Below are positions 7,461-14,264 of a DNA stretch of 14,264 nucleotides, one piece after another. A program made the position numbers and the translations under genes. The notes under the pieces are model-generated. The model ran no database searches, was not told the origin of the DNA, and saw only the letters and a program-made list of their open reading frames with translations. The stretch's first letter is position 1, and every line of letters begins with the position of its first letter. This DNA is from Nitrosomonadaceae bacterium (lineage in GTDB: Bacteria > Pseudomonadota > Gammaproteobacteria > Burkholderiales > Usitatibacteraceae). The DNA lies in NCBI GenBank assembly GCA_021300055.1, contig JAJTHU010000044.1, positions 1 through 14,264 on the forward strand, given 5' to 3'.

Positions 7461-7497
7461 TTTCAGGTTTGCGACGCGCACTTGCCGCCAAGCGACG
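7461..7497 (-). promoter_or_regulatory. Putative ArgR operator: two direct half-sites CGTCGC-N8-AA
   Basis: On the minus strand, 7497-7482 reads CGTCGC-TTGGCGGC-AA and 7476-7461 reads CGTCGC-AAACCTGA-AA. The two 16-bp elements are direct repeats whose starts are exactly 21 bp (two helical turns) apart, with 5 bp between them. Pseudomonas ArgR is known, from memory, to bind two direct half-sites close to TGTCGC-N8-AA, so each copy here matches five of six core bases plus the AA. An ArgR-type gene is in the operon read from this region. The site lies about 250 bp upstream of cphE and 114 bp upstream of the receptor ATG, so it could act on either side. Confidence 0.5.
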
Positions 7498-7595
7498 GCA
7501 GGGCAAAACCACCTCCGCACCAAGCGGCGACCTGATTAGACTGCATCGGTCAAACACCGTACCGCACCACACCGCACCTCACTTCACCGCCTGAT

Positions 7596-7601
7596 AAGGA
7601 G
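7596..7601 (+). promoter_or_regulatory. Strong ribosome binding site of the receptor gene
   Basis: AAGGAG lies 9 bases before the ATG at 7611 and fixes that start. Confidence 0.75.
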
Positions 7602-7610
7602 TATTCATCA

Positions 7611-10415
7611 ATGAAGTCCAACTTCCCATCGTTCAGCCTGAAGCCCGGCGTTCTCGCCGTCGCCGCTGCGCTGGTATCCATGAGCGCCCTGCATACGAGC
7701 GCGCAGGCACCCGCCGCGACGCCGCCCGCCCCGGCAAAGGTCGAAAAGATTGAAGTCACGGGTTCGTCAATTAAGCGCATTGACGGCGAAGCCGCACTGC
7801 CCGTACAGGTGATCGGAAAGGAAGACATCGAGAAGATCGGTGTTACCACCGCATCAGAGTTGCTGCAGAAGATCACCTCAAACGTTGGCGGCTTGACCGA
7901 CGGTGCCAGCATCAGTGACCAGGCTGGCGCGCAACGCGGCTTTAACGGCGCCAACCTTCGCGGCTTGGGTGTCTCTAGCACGCTGGTGTTGTTGAACGGC
8001 CGTCGCCTCGCCAACTTCGCCTCGCCTGGCGACAACAGCGGTGTGGATCTCAACAACATTCCGTCTGGTGCCATCGAGCGCGTCGAGATTCTGAAGGACG
8101 GCGCTTCCGCGATTTACGGCACCGACGCGATGGGCGGCGTGATTAACTTCATCACCCGTAAAGACTACCAAGGCGTCGACATCAAGCTCTACACCGCCAG
8201 CACCGAACAAGGTGGCGCAGGCAAAACCAGCATTACGGTTTCAGGTGGCATTGGCGATCTGAGCCGCGACGGTTTCAACGTTTGGGGTGCAATCGACGCG
8301 CAGAAGCTCGGTGCGTTGCGTTCTAGCCAGCGTGACTTCATCAAGGAATACGACCTGCCGGGACGCCTCGCGCCGCAAACGTCGAGCAACTCATTCCCCG
8401 CGAACGTCGATCTGACAGCTGCGCAACTGACGGCATTGAACAACTTCGTGCGTGCCAACCCAACCACCGCGCTTCGCGGCACCAACGCGGACGGCACTTG
8501 GAACCCGGGTGGTCCGAATAGCAACTCTCGTCGTGTCAACTTTGCGCGCACCTCGTGTACCGGGGGTTTGAACCCGAACTCCGTTGCGCCCACTGGCCTC
8601 GGTGGCCGTGAGGGCTGTAGCTTCAACTACATGGCCGACACGGAGATCTACCCGAAGTCCGACAAGACCAACTTCATCGGCCGCGCGAGCTTCCAAGTAT
8701 CGAACTCGCTGCAAGTTTTCGCTGAAGCGCTGCTAAGCAAGACGAAAACAGACTATGTCGCCTCTCCGGCAACCTCTGGCCGCATCCGCACCAGCGCAGG
8801 CATCACGCTGCCAGCCTCGTTGCAAGCGGTGACCGGCATCACCACACCCGTTGACTTCCGCTTCCGTCTTTCTGATGCTGGCGGCCGCGCCAGCCGCGTA
8901 GAAAGCGAAGCACAGCGCCTTGTGGTGGGTGCAAGCGGCTCTGTCGGCGCATGGGAATACGACGCAGCCATTAACCGCAGCGTTAACGAAGCGACGGACA
9001 CCAACACTAGCGGTTGGGTATCCAACACGCGCTTGCTCGCAGGAATGGCTTCGGGCGCCTACAACCCGTTTGTGCTGGCCACGCCAGCGGGCCGTGCGTT
9101 TATGGATTCCATCCAGCTGAACGGCGCGGCTCGCATCTCGAAGGGCACCACCACCATCGTCGACGCCAAGGCGACACGTACGCTCACCCGCTTGGACGGC
9201 GGCGACGTCGTCCTCGCGATCGGTGCTGAAGCGCGCCGCGAGAAAACTGACTTCCGCGCCACTGACGTGTTGAAGGGCAACGACGTGGTCGGCGATCGCG
9301 CCTCTTCCGGCGCATTGTTGGCGGATACCAGCAACACCCGCAACGTGCAGGGTGTCTACGCTGAGGTGATCGCGCCGTTCACCAAACAGTGGGAAGGTCA
9401 GTTCGCATTGCGTCAAGACCGCTATGAAGGTGTGTCTGACGCTAGATTGAACCTCACGACACCGAAGCTCAATTCAACCAACCCAAAGATTGGCATTAGC
9501 TTCCGTCCGGACAACACACTGCTATTCCGCGGTTCGTACGGCACCGGATTCCGTGCACCGTCGATTTCAGAGTTGTTCCGTCCGGTGCGCGCTGGTGTCA
9601 CCGCGAGCTTTGTGCGCGACCCAGTCTCTGGCGAAGTTGGTCAGCTGCCAATTGACCGCTTCTCTAACCCGAACCTGAAGCCGGAGAAGTCGAAGCAATT
9701 CAGCTTGGGCGTGGTGTTCGAGCCATCGCGTAATTGGAGCGGTAGCGTTGATTACTGGACGATTCGCAAAACCGACATCATCTCGGAAATTGGCGAAGAG
9801 ACTATCTTCAGCAATCCAACGTACTACAACAACAGCAGCATCGTGTCGCGCTTCTCCGATGGTTTTGTGAACGTCATCACCGTTCAGAAAGAAAACCGCG
9901 GTAAGCTGAACACTGCTGGTCTCGATCTGGCGCTGCGTTGGCGCGGTGAGAACGGTGCTTATGGACGCTTTGGTGCTGAACTCATCGGCACCCTCGTAAC
10001 TGAGTACAAGTTTGCGACCGACCCACGCTCGCCGCTGGTCGATGGTCTGGGTCGCTTCCGCGATGACAAGGCGGTTCAGCGCTGGCGTCATAAGCTCAAC
10101 TTCGATTGGGATCGCGGTCCTATCGGGTTGACGCTAACCAACACCTACCTCTCAAGCTACCGCGACCAGAACGTCGAAGGCTTGGCTGCACCTGAGTGGA
10201 ATAACCGCGACGTTGAGGCCTACTCGTTGTGGGACCTGACTGGTAGCTATCGCTTCTCGAAGAACTTGCGTTTGCGCGCCGGCATTCTGAACGTCCTCGA
10301 CACCGCGCCCCCGTTTACCAATCAAGCGCGCTACTTCCAAGTGACTTGGGATTCGACCTATGGCGATCCACGTGGTCGTACGTACTTCGCGTCGTTGAGC
10401 TACAGCTTCAAGTAA
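7611..10415 (+). CDS. TonB-dependent outer-membrane receptor, possibly for cyanophycin products or arginine compounds
   Basis: This 934-residue outer-membrane active transporter draws energy from TonB-ExbBD. A signal peptide (about 1-33, ending HTSAQA) is followed by a Pro/Ala linker and VEKIEVTGSSIKRID, the typical entry to the plug. The plug (about 60-185) contains LPVQVIGKEDIEKIG, FNGANLRGLG, TLVLLNGRRLA, IPSGAIERVEILKDGASAIYG and GGVINFITRKDYQG. The remainder is the beta-barrel, with late receptor motifs GTGFRAPSISELFRP and NPNLKPEKSKQFSLG and the C-terminal strand YFASLSYSFK. Cys316 and Cys336 probably form a disulfide in an extracellular loop. The family cannot reveal the substrate. It is divergent from the cyanophycinase-arginine operon, which suggests import of cyanophycin fragments, beta-Asp-Arg or arginine-rich peptides. 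Siderophore uptake is less likely but not excluded. Confidence 0.9.
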   Translation: MKSNFPSFSLKPGVLAVAAALVSMSALHTSAQAPAATPPAPAKVEKIEVTGSSIKRIDGEAALPVQVIGKEDIEKIGVTTASELLQKITSNVGGLTDGASISDQAGAQRGFNGANLRGLGVSSTLVLLNGRRLANFASPGDNSGVDLNNIPSGAIERVEILKDGASAIYGTDAMGGVINFITRKDYQGVDIKLYTASTEQGGAGKTSITVSGGIGDLSRDGFNVWGAIDAQKLGALRSSQRDFIKEYDLPGRLAPQTSSNSFPANVDLTAAQLTALNNFVRANPTTALRGTNADGTWNPGGPNSNSRRVNFARTSCTGGLNPNSVAPTGLGGREGCSFNYMADTEIYPKSDKTNFIGRASFQVSNSLQVFAEALLSKTKTDYVASPATSGRIRTSAGITLPASLQAVTGITTPVDFRFRLSDAGGRASRVESEAQRLVVGASGSVGAWEYDAAINRSVNEATDTNTSGWVSNTRLLAGMASGAYNPFVLATPAGRAFMDSIQLNGAARISKGTTTIVDAKATRTLTRLDGGDVVLAIGAEARREKTDFRATDVLKGNDVVGDRASSGALLADTSNTRNVQGVYAEVIAPFTKQWEGQFALRQDRYEGVSDARLNLTTPKLNSTNPKIGISFRPDNTLLFRGSYGTGFRAPSISELFRPVRAGVTASFVRDPVSGEVGQLPIDRFSNPNLKPEKSKQFSLGVVFEPSRNWSGSVDYWTIRKTDIISEIGEETIFSNPTYYNNSSIVSRFSDGFVNVITVQKENRGKLNTAGLDLALRWRGENGAYGRFGAELIGTLVTEYKFATDPRSPLVDGLGRFRDDKAVQRWRHKLNFDWDRGPIGLTLTNTYLSSYRDQNVEGLAAPEWNNRDVEAYSLWDLTGSYRFSKNLRLRAGILNVLDTAPPFTNQARYFQVTWDSTYGDPRGRTYFASLSYSFK

Positions 10416-10488
10416 CGAGAACCAAGCAAGCGCCCACAGAGACGCTCACGATCAGCATAGCCTCTACGTCACGGCTGATTCGGAAAGC

Positions 10489-10523
10489 AAAAAGCCCCAC
10501 GCAAGCGCGTGGGGCTTTTTTTT
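10489..10523. terminator. Strong, probably bidirectional, intrinsic terminator
   Basis: The arms 10489-10502 and 10507-10520 form a 14-bp perfect stem (core AGCCCCACGC / GCGTGGGGCT) with the 4-base loop AAGC. An eight-T run (10516-10523) follows on the plus strand, ending the receptor transcript 74 bp after its stop. On the minus strand the five A residues at 10489-10493 become a U-run, so the same hairpin can end the converging arsR-type transcript, whose stop is at 10539. Confidence 0.92.
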
Positions 10524-10538
10524 ACATGCCGTAATCCG

Positions 10539-10886
10539 CTAATGCGCGCGCGCGGCTGACTTGCGACGCGCGGCGGGCTTGCAGAACTGCTCATAGAGAA
10601 CTTGCATCACTGCCATCGCCTTTTCGCTGGCGATTGAGTAATAGATGCGCTTGCCCTCTCTTCTCGTATTGACCAGCCCCTCTTCACGCAGGATACCGAG
10701 CTGTTGCGACAGCGTCGGCTGATGAATGTCGAGCGCTTCCTCGAGTTCTCCGACACAACACTCCCCCTGCGAAATCTGGCATAGGAGCAGCAGCCTGTCA
10801 GGATTTGCGAGCGTCTTCAACAGGGCGCTTGTGTCTGCCGCGGTCTTGCGCATGGCGTCGAGATCGATTCCGGTGGTGTCTGGCAT
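10539..10886 (-). CDS. ArsR/SmtB-family repressor with SqrR/BigR-like cysteine pair
   Basis: This 115-residue winged-helix repressor probably controls the divergent RND pump. It contains LKTLANPDRLLLLCQI, the recognition helix HQPTLSQQLGILREEGLV and the wing TRREGKRIYYSI. Cys36 (LLLLCQI) and Cys102 (YEQFCK) are 66 residues apart, the same separation as the sensing cysteines of SqrR (41/107) and BigR (42/108), which form persulfide-linked bridges. The metal-site position ELCVC of classical ArsR here reads ECCVG, so the CxC arsenic site is broken, but a vicinal Cys43-Cys44 remains. I start at ATG 10886. A longer in-frame ORF from 11021 would begin inside the promoter and add a non-family leader. 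No strong ribosome site is visible. Inducer is probably reactive sulfur or another thiol-reactive agent; a metal is possible. Confidence 0.87.
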   Translation of the reverse strand: MPDTTGIDLDAMRKTAADTSALLKTLANPDRLLLLCQISQGECCVGELEEALDIHQPTLSQQLGILREEGLVNTRREGKRIYYSIASEKAMAVMQVLYEQFCKPAARRKSAARAH

Positions 10887-10992
10887 GGTTCGGTGTTTGG
10901 TTACGTGGGTATTGCTAGGGCTTTGGGAGGCGGCTGAGAGGGCTCGCGGCCTTGGCGGACACCCAGCTGGTAAGCGAGAAATATTTTTGAAT

Positions 10993-11021
10993 ACTCTATT
11001 GAAAAGTATATTGAATGTCAA
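10993..11021 (-). promoter_or_regulatory. Sigma-70 promoter of the arsR-type gene
   Basis: On the minus strand a perfect -35 TTGACA (11021-11016) is followed after 17 bp by TAGAGT (10998-10993), four of six matches to the -10. Transcription should begin near 10986, leaving a leader of about 100 bases. It lies face to face with the plus-strand promoter over the same bases. Confidence 0.6.
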
Positions 11022-11027
11022 TATAAT
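10999..11027 (+). promoter_or_regulatory. Sigma-70 promoter of the RND efflux operon
   Basis: TTGAAA (10999-11004), a 17-bp spacer and a perfect TATAAT (11022-11027) make a near-consensus promoter in an AT-rich stretch. The start point would be near 11034, about 116 bases before the adaptor ATG. So strong a promoter suggests tight control by a repressor. Confidence 0.75.
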
Positions 11028-11033
11028 ACTTTT
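11002..11033. promoter_or_regulatory. Putative repressor operator with nested inverted repeats over both promoters
   Basis: An inner palindrome ATATTGA-ATG-TCAATAT (11008-11024) sits in the spacer and touches the -10 of the plus promoter, and covers the -35 of the minus promoter. Outer arms AAAAGTAT (11002-11009) and ATACTTTT (11026-11033) form a second, slightly off-centre inverted repeat. A further ATACT occurs at 10991-10995. ArsR-family repressors bind such AT-rich palindromes overlapping promoters, so this is the likely site for the adjacent repressor. It does not contain the simple ATTC-N8-GAAT form reported for SqrR. Confidence 0.6.
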
Positions 11034-11043
11034 TAATATATTA
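11034..11043. repeat. AT-rich 10-bp palindrome at the predicted transcription start
   Basis: TAATATATTA is a perfect palindrome beginning at the predicted start of the RND transcript. It may be an extra repressor contact or simply reflect the AT-rich context. Confidence 0.3.
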
Positions 11044-11140
11044 TCTTTCGCTAAACAGTTCGCCGACGCCCCCTCTATAGATGCGAACTTGGCGCGCTTA
11101 TTGGTGCCCCACCGCGATCATTCAACCGACCCAGCTCAGC

Positions 11141-11144
11141 GAGG
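11141..11144 (+). promoter_or_regulatory. Ribosome binding site of the RND adaptor
   Basis: GAGG lies 5 bases before the ATG at 11150. The in-frame ATG at 11081 has no such site, so this decides the start. Confidence 0.55.
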
Positions 11145-11149
11145 CAGTC

Positions 11150-12232
11150 ATGCAAACCACACCCACACCATCGTTTTTGGCAGTGCTTCTACTGACGACC
11201 TTGATCGCGTCCGCTGCGGTGCCTGGGATGGCGCAGCCGCTTGCTAGCGTCCAGCCCTCCCGCTCTACAGAAGCGACGTCGATCACGGCCGAAGGCGTGG
11301 TCGAGGCGGTAAGACAATCCACCCTCGCCGCCCAAGTCCCTGGCGCCGTGATCGAACTGCGCGTGAAGCCTGGGGATCGCGTCGTCGCCGGTCAGGTACT
11401 GGTTCGCCTAGACCCACGCGCCACCGAACAAGCGACGCGCGCCAGCGAGGCGCAAGTTGAAGTGGCGCGAACGGCACGCGACATCGCGAGCCGTGAACTC
11501 AACCGACAACGCGCATTGTTCCAAAAGGGATTCATTAGCCAAGCCGCGCTCGATCAAGCGGAATCCGCTTTTCGATCCGCCGAGGCGCAATGGGCGGCTA
11601 GTCGTGCGCAAGCTGCAGCATCCGGCGCGCAGAGCGACTTTCACGTGATCCGCGCCCCCTACGAAGGGATAGTTGCTGACGTTCCCATTGTTCAAGGCGA
11701 TATGGCACTCCCGGGTCGTCCGCTGCTTACCGTGTATGACCCGCGCGTCATGCGCGTGACCGCTACGCTTTCACAGTCGATAGCTGCGCCACTTCTTGCC
11801 AAGCTCCCCGAAGCGAGTCAAGCGCGAATCGATATCGCCGGACAACCGCGCCGCCCCGCAAAGAAGTTGAGCATCATCCCTGCCGCAGATCCGGCGACGC
11901 ATACGGTACAACTGCGTCTTGACCTCGCTGAAAACAATAGCGATGCAAGTCTTGTCCCGGGCGTATTCGCGCGCGTGACCATCGCGGTCCCTCGGACTGC
12001 GGAAACCGCCACATCGGCACGCAGCGCGGACACAGCGTTAAGCGTTCCTGCGACAGCAGTCCTGCGCCGCGCGGAGATGCTGGCCGTGTACGTCATCGAC
12101 AAAGACAACCGCCCCAAGCTGCGCCAGGTCCGCATCGGCCGCACCTTCGACGGCAAGGTTGAAGTGTTATCCGGATTGGATGCCAACGAGCGCGTCGCAG
12201 TCGACGCGCAAGCAGCGTCGAGGATCAAGTAA
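11150..12232 (+). CDS. RND efflux periplasmic adaptor (membrane fusion protein)
   Basis: This 360-residue periplasmic adaptor links the inner-membrane RND pump to an outer-membrane channel. The start at 11150 gives a clear signal peptide (MQTTPTPSFLAVLLLTTLIA, then SAAVPGMAQP). There is no lipobox Cys, so the protein is soluble rather than lipid-anchored. The domains come in order: first lipoyl half with VPGAVIELRVKPGDRVVAGQ and LVRLDP; a helical hairpin rich in Ala, Gln and Arg (ATRASEAQVEVARTARDI to AAASGAQ); second lipoyl half VIRAPYEGIVADVPIVQGD; a beta-barrel; and a membrane-proximal domain (SVPATAVLRR, VRIGRTFDGKVEVLSGL). Its stop overlaps the pump's ATG by one base (TAATG). Substrate cannot be told from the sequence. 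Confidence 0.9.
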   Translation: MQTTPTPSFLAVLLLTTLIASAAVPGMAQPLASVQPSRSTEATSITAEGVVEAVRQSTLAAQVPGAVIELRVKPGDRVVAGQVLVRLDPRATEQATRASEAQVEVARTARDIASRELNRQRALFQKGFISQAALDQAESAFRSAEAQWAASRAQAAASGAQSDFHVIRAPYEGIVADVPIVQGDMALPGRPLLTVYDPRVMRVTATLSQSIAAPLLAKLPEASQARIDIAGQPRRPAKKLSIIPAADPATHTVQLRLDLAENNSDASLVPGVFARVTIAVPRTAETATSARSADTALSVPATAVLRRAEMLAVYVIDKDNRPKLRQVRIGRTFDGKVEVLSGLDANERVAVDAQAASRIK

Positions 12233-14264
12233 TGGACTCCAGAGCTCAACTCGGCGCTTCCGGACGCATCGCACGATTCTTTGAGCGAGCGCAGCTAACG
12301 CCCCTCTTGGCGCTAACCGCACTACTGTTGGGCGTCTTCGCCGTGCTCGTGACGCCGCGGGAGGAAGAGCCACAGATCAACGTGACGATGGCGAATGTCT
12401 TTGTGCCGTTTCCTGGCGCATCGGTCGCTGACGTCGAACAACTCATCGCCGTACCCGCCGAGCAAGTCATTTCGCAGATCGCGGGCGTAGAGCACACGAT
12501 GTCCGTGTCGCGTCCAGGCCTCGCCGTACTGACTGTACAGTTCAAGGTCGGTGTTCCCCGCACAGAGGCACTAGTTCGTCTCAATGACGCAGTGAGCGCC
12601 AATGCCGACTGGCTTCCCAGCGGACTCGGCGCGATGCCGCCAATTGTGAAGCCCAAGGGAATCGACGACGTACCGATCGTCGCGATCACGTTGCACGCCC
12701 CCGAGCAGTCGGCGCGCGACTTGGAGCGAGTGGCTGTCAGTATCGAGGCCGAACTCAAGAGAGTCTCGGGTACGCGAGAAGTCCGCACCATCGGCGGACC
12801 CGGTCGCGCCATCGTCGTTGAACTCGATCCAACTCGGATGGCCGCCAGCGGTGTCACAGTGAGCGAGCTAGCCAGAGTGTTACGCACAAGTAACGAAGGC
12901 GCGCCTATCGGCGATTTACTCCAAGAGAATCGCGCCGTTCAACTTGAGGCTGGGCCATTCTTCCGGCACGCCGACGACCTCGCTGACGTAATCGTCTCGA
13001 CACGTGCAGGCCGTCCTGTATTCCTACGCGACGTGGCAACTATCCGCGATGGCAGCCTGCCCGCCTCGCAATACGTTTGGCATGGCATCGCAGGCAAAGC
13101 CGCGCGCGAGGAGACCGCAGTCACGATCACGGTTACCAAGAAGCCGGGGGAGAACGCGATTGAAGTCGCGCGCGCCATCGACTTGCGTCTCGACACACTG
13201 CGCAACGCCGTAATTCCCGCTGACGTTAGTGTCGAGGTGGTACGCAACTATGGCGAGACCGCTAACGATAAAGCGCGCGCCCTCATTACCAAGCTGCTGT
13301 TCGCCACGGTGTCGGTCGTCGCACTCGTGTTCGTCGCGTTGGGTCGACGCGAAGCAGCGATTGTCGGCGTAGCGGTGCTGCTCACTCTTGCCGCGACGCT
13401 GTTCGCGTCGTGGGCATGGGGATTTACGCTCAACCGCGTCTCGCTGTTTGCGCTCATCTTCTCGATCGGGATCCTCGTCGATGACGCCATCGTCGTGGTT
13501 GAGAACATTCACCGGCATCGAGCACTTTTCCCTGAAAAGTCACTCACCGAGCTGATACCAAGTGCCGTTGACGAAGTAGGTAGCCCGACTATCCTAGCGA
13601 CCTTCACTGTCATCGCCGCCCTGCTACCAATGGCATTTGTTTCCGGGTTGATGGGTCCATATATGAGCCCTATCCCGATCAACGCGAGTATGGGCATGCT
13701 GATCTCGCTTGCGATTGCATTTGTGGTCACGCCTTGGATGGCTGCGCGTTGGATGCGCCCAGGCCACGCTGCGGGAACAGATCACGCTTCAAGGTTTGCG
13801 CCGCTGCTGCAGCGTACGTTTACACGACTATTCAACCCTCTACTAGACGACACTACCGGACAACGAAATCGTCGCAAGCTTGGACTGGGTGTAATGGCGC
13901 TGATCGCAGTCTCGGTATTGCTGCCCGTCGTAGGGCTCGTACAGTTGAAGATGCTTCCATTCGACAACAAATCGGAACTCCAAGTGGTTGTCGATATGCC
14001 GGTCGGCACTCCGGTCGAGAAAACGGCTGCGGTGCTGCGAGAGCTTGGTGCCCTCCTCGCCAAACAGTCTGAAGTACTGAACTACCAAGCTTACGCTGGC
14101 ACAGCCGCACCAATTAACTTCAATGGGCTGGTCAGGCAGTACTACTTGCGCCGCGCCGGCAACATGGGTGATATCCAAGTGAATCTCGTTGATAAGGCGC
14201 ATCGCCACGAGAAGAGCCATGCCATCGCCATGCGGTTGCGTCCGGCTCTCCAAGCGTTGGGGAC
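12232..14264 (+). CDS. RND efflux pump permease, AcrB/HAE1-type (cut by right edge)
   Basis: The 677 visible codons cover about the first two thirds of a proton-driven RND transporter of the inner membrane. A first membrane helix (about 23-41) is followed by TPREEEPQINV and FVPFPGASVADVEQLIAVPAEQ. The first large periplasmic domain comes next, then the helix block from about 340. SIGILVDDAIVVVENIHRH carries Asp417 and Asp418, matching the proton-relay pair Asp407/Asp408 of AcrB. This argues for a drug/HAE1-type pump rather than a CusA-type metal pump. The second periplasmic domain begins after VQLKMLPFDNKSEL and is cut. No frameshift or stop was found. The EEEPQI opening marks a subgroup different from AcrB itself. 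No outer-membrane channel gene is visible. Regulation is probably by the divergent ArsR-family repressor. Confidence 0.9.
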   Translation, partial: MDSRAQLGASGRIARFFERAQLTPLLALTALLLGVFAVLVTPREEEPQINVTMANVFVPFPGASVADVEQLIAVPAEQVISQIAGVEHTMSVSRPGLAVLTVQFKVGVPRTEALVRLNDAVSANADWLPSGLGAMPPIVKPKGIDDVPIVAITLHAPEQSARDLERVAVSIEAELKRVSGTREVRTIGGPGRAIVVELDPTRMAASGVTVSELARVLRTSNEGAPIGDLLQENRAVQLEAGPFFRHADDLADVIVSTRAGRPVFLRDVATIRDGSLPASQYVWHGIAGKAAREETAVTITVTKKPGENAIEVARAIDLRLDTLRNAVIPADVSVEVVRNYGETANDKARALITKLLFATVSVVALVFVALGRREAAIVGVAVLLTLAATLFASWAWGFTLNRVSLFALIFSIGILVDDAIVVVENIHRHRALFPEKSLTELIPSAVDEVGSPTILATFTVIAALLPMAFVSGLMGPYMSPIPINASMGMLISLAIAFVVTPWMAARWMRPGHAAGTDHASRFAPLLQRTFTRLFNPLLDDTTGQRNRRKLGLGVMALIAVSVLLPVVGLVQLKMLPFDNKSELQVVVDMPVGTPVEKTAAVLRELGALLAKQSEVLNYQAYAGTAAPINFNGLVRQYYLRRAGNMGDIQVNLVDKAHRHEKSHAIAMRLRPALQALG

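Larger units (their letters stand above)
7215..7610. other. Divergent intergenic control region between cphE and the receptor gene
   Basis: No gene is supported in these 396 bases. The region contains direct CGTCGC-N8-AA elements (7461-7497) and a weaker third element (7430-7445) on the minus strand, a possible plus-strand extended -10 (7322-7330), a 7-bp inverted repeat (7336-7354) and the receptor's ribosome site (7596-7601). I could not find a convincing -35/-10 pair for the minus-strand operon, which would suit a promoter that needs an activator. Confidence 0.6.

Noticed and set aside
8733..9416. Long open frame antisense to the TonB-dependent receptor
   Set aside because: It is a shadow of the receptor gene: low-complexity, no family motifs, while the opposite strand has continuous receptor homology.
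10887..11021. N-terminal extension of the ArsR-family protein from 11021
   Set aside because: The extended start lies within the promoter and operator bases, and the added 45 residues resemble no ArsR leader.
11081..11149. Longer start for the RND adaptor
   Set aside because: It would bury the signal peptide behind 23 residues; the ATG at 11150 has GAGG upstream and exposes a normal signal peptide.
12232..14264. CusA-type heavy-metal pump, suggested by the ArsR neighbour
   Set aside because: The fourth-helix motif has the Asp-Asp pair of drug-type pumps, and no CusA metal-relay methionine pattern was evident in the visible part.

Overview
The window looks like chromosomal DNA of a Gram-negative proteobacterium. 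It carries a TonB-dependent outer-membrane receptor, a tripartite RND pump and a Pseudomonas-type aot-argR arginine locus. The fairly high GC content, the AST-pathway gene and the receptor style suggest a betaproteobacterium (Burkholderiales-like). This placement is an inference from gene content; no rRNA is present.

Region 1 (1-7214, all minus strand) reads as one long transcription unit. In order of transcription it encodes a secreted cyanophycinase (cphE), a periplasmic arginine-type binding protein (aotJ), two permeases (aotQ, aotM), a succinylglutamate desuccinylase/aspartoacylase-family enzyme (aotO), the ATPase (aotP), the AraC-type arginine regulator (argR) and the start of a succinylornithine/acetylornithine aminotransferase (astC), which runs off the left edge. 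From aotJ onward the order matches my recollection of aotJQMOP-argR-aruC in Pseudomonas. The unusual part is the cyanophycinase at the head: its stop overlaps the aotJ start (ATGA), so the polymer-cutting enzyme and the arginine importer should be translated together.

Region 2 (7215-7610) is the divergent control region between cphE and a 934-residue TonB-dependent receptor. On the minus strand it holds two direct 16-bp elements of the form CGTCGC-N8-AA spaced exactly 21 bp apart, close to the ArgR half-site known from Pseudomonas, and a weaker third copy. This links the regulator encoded in the operon to the operon's own promoter and perhaps to the receptor.

Region 3 (7611-10523) is the receptor gene and a strong, probably bidirectional, terminator. 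Regions 1 to 3 together suggest a cyanophycin-use locus: outer-membrane import, cleavage of the Asp-Arg polymer, uptake of arginine or the dipeptide across the inner membrane, and arginine breakdown by the AST pathway.

Region 4 (10539-14264) is a separate module. An ArsR-family repressor, with a cysteine pair spaced as in the persulfide sensors SqrR/BigR, is divergent from an RND adaptor and an AcrB-type pump cut by the right edge. Their shared intergenic region has overlapping divergent sigma-70 promoters with a palindrome placed to control both. No RNA genes, CRISPR arrays, insertion sequences or integrase genes were seen.
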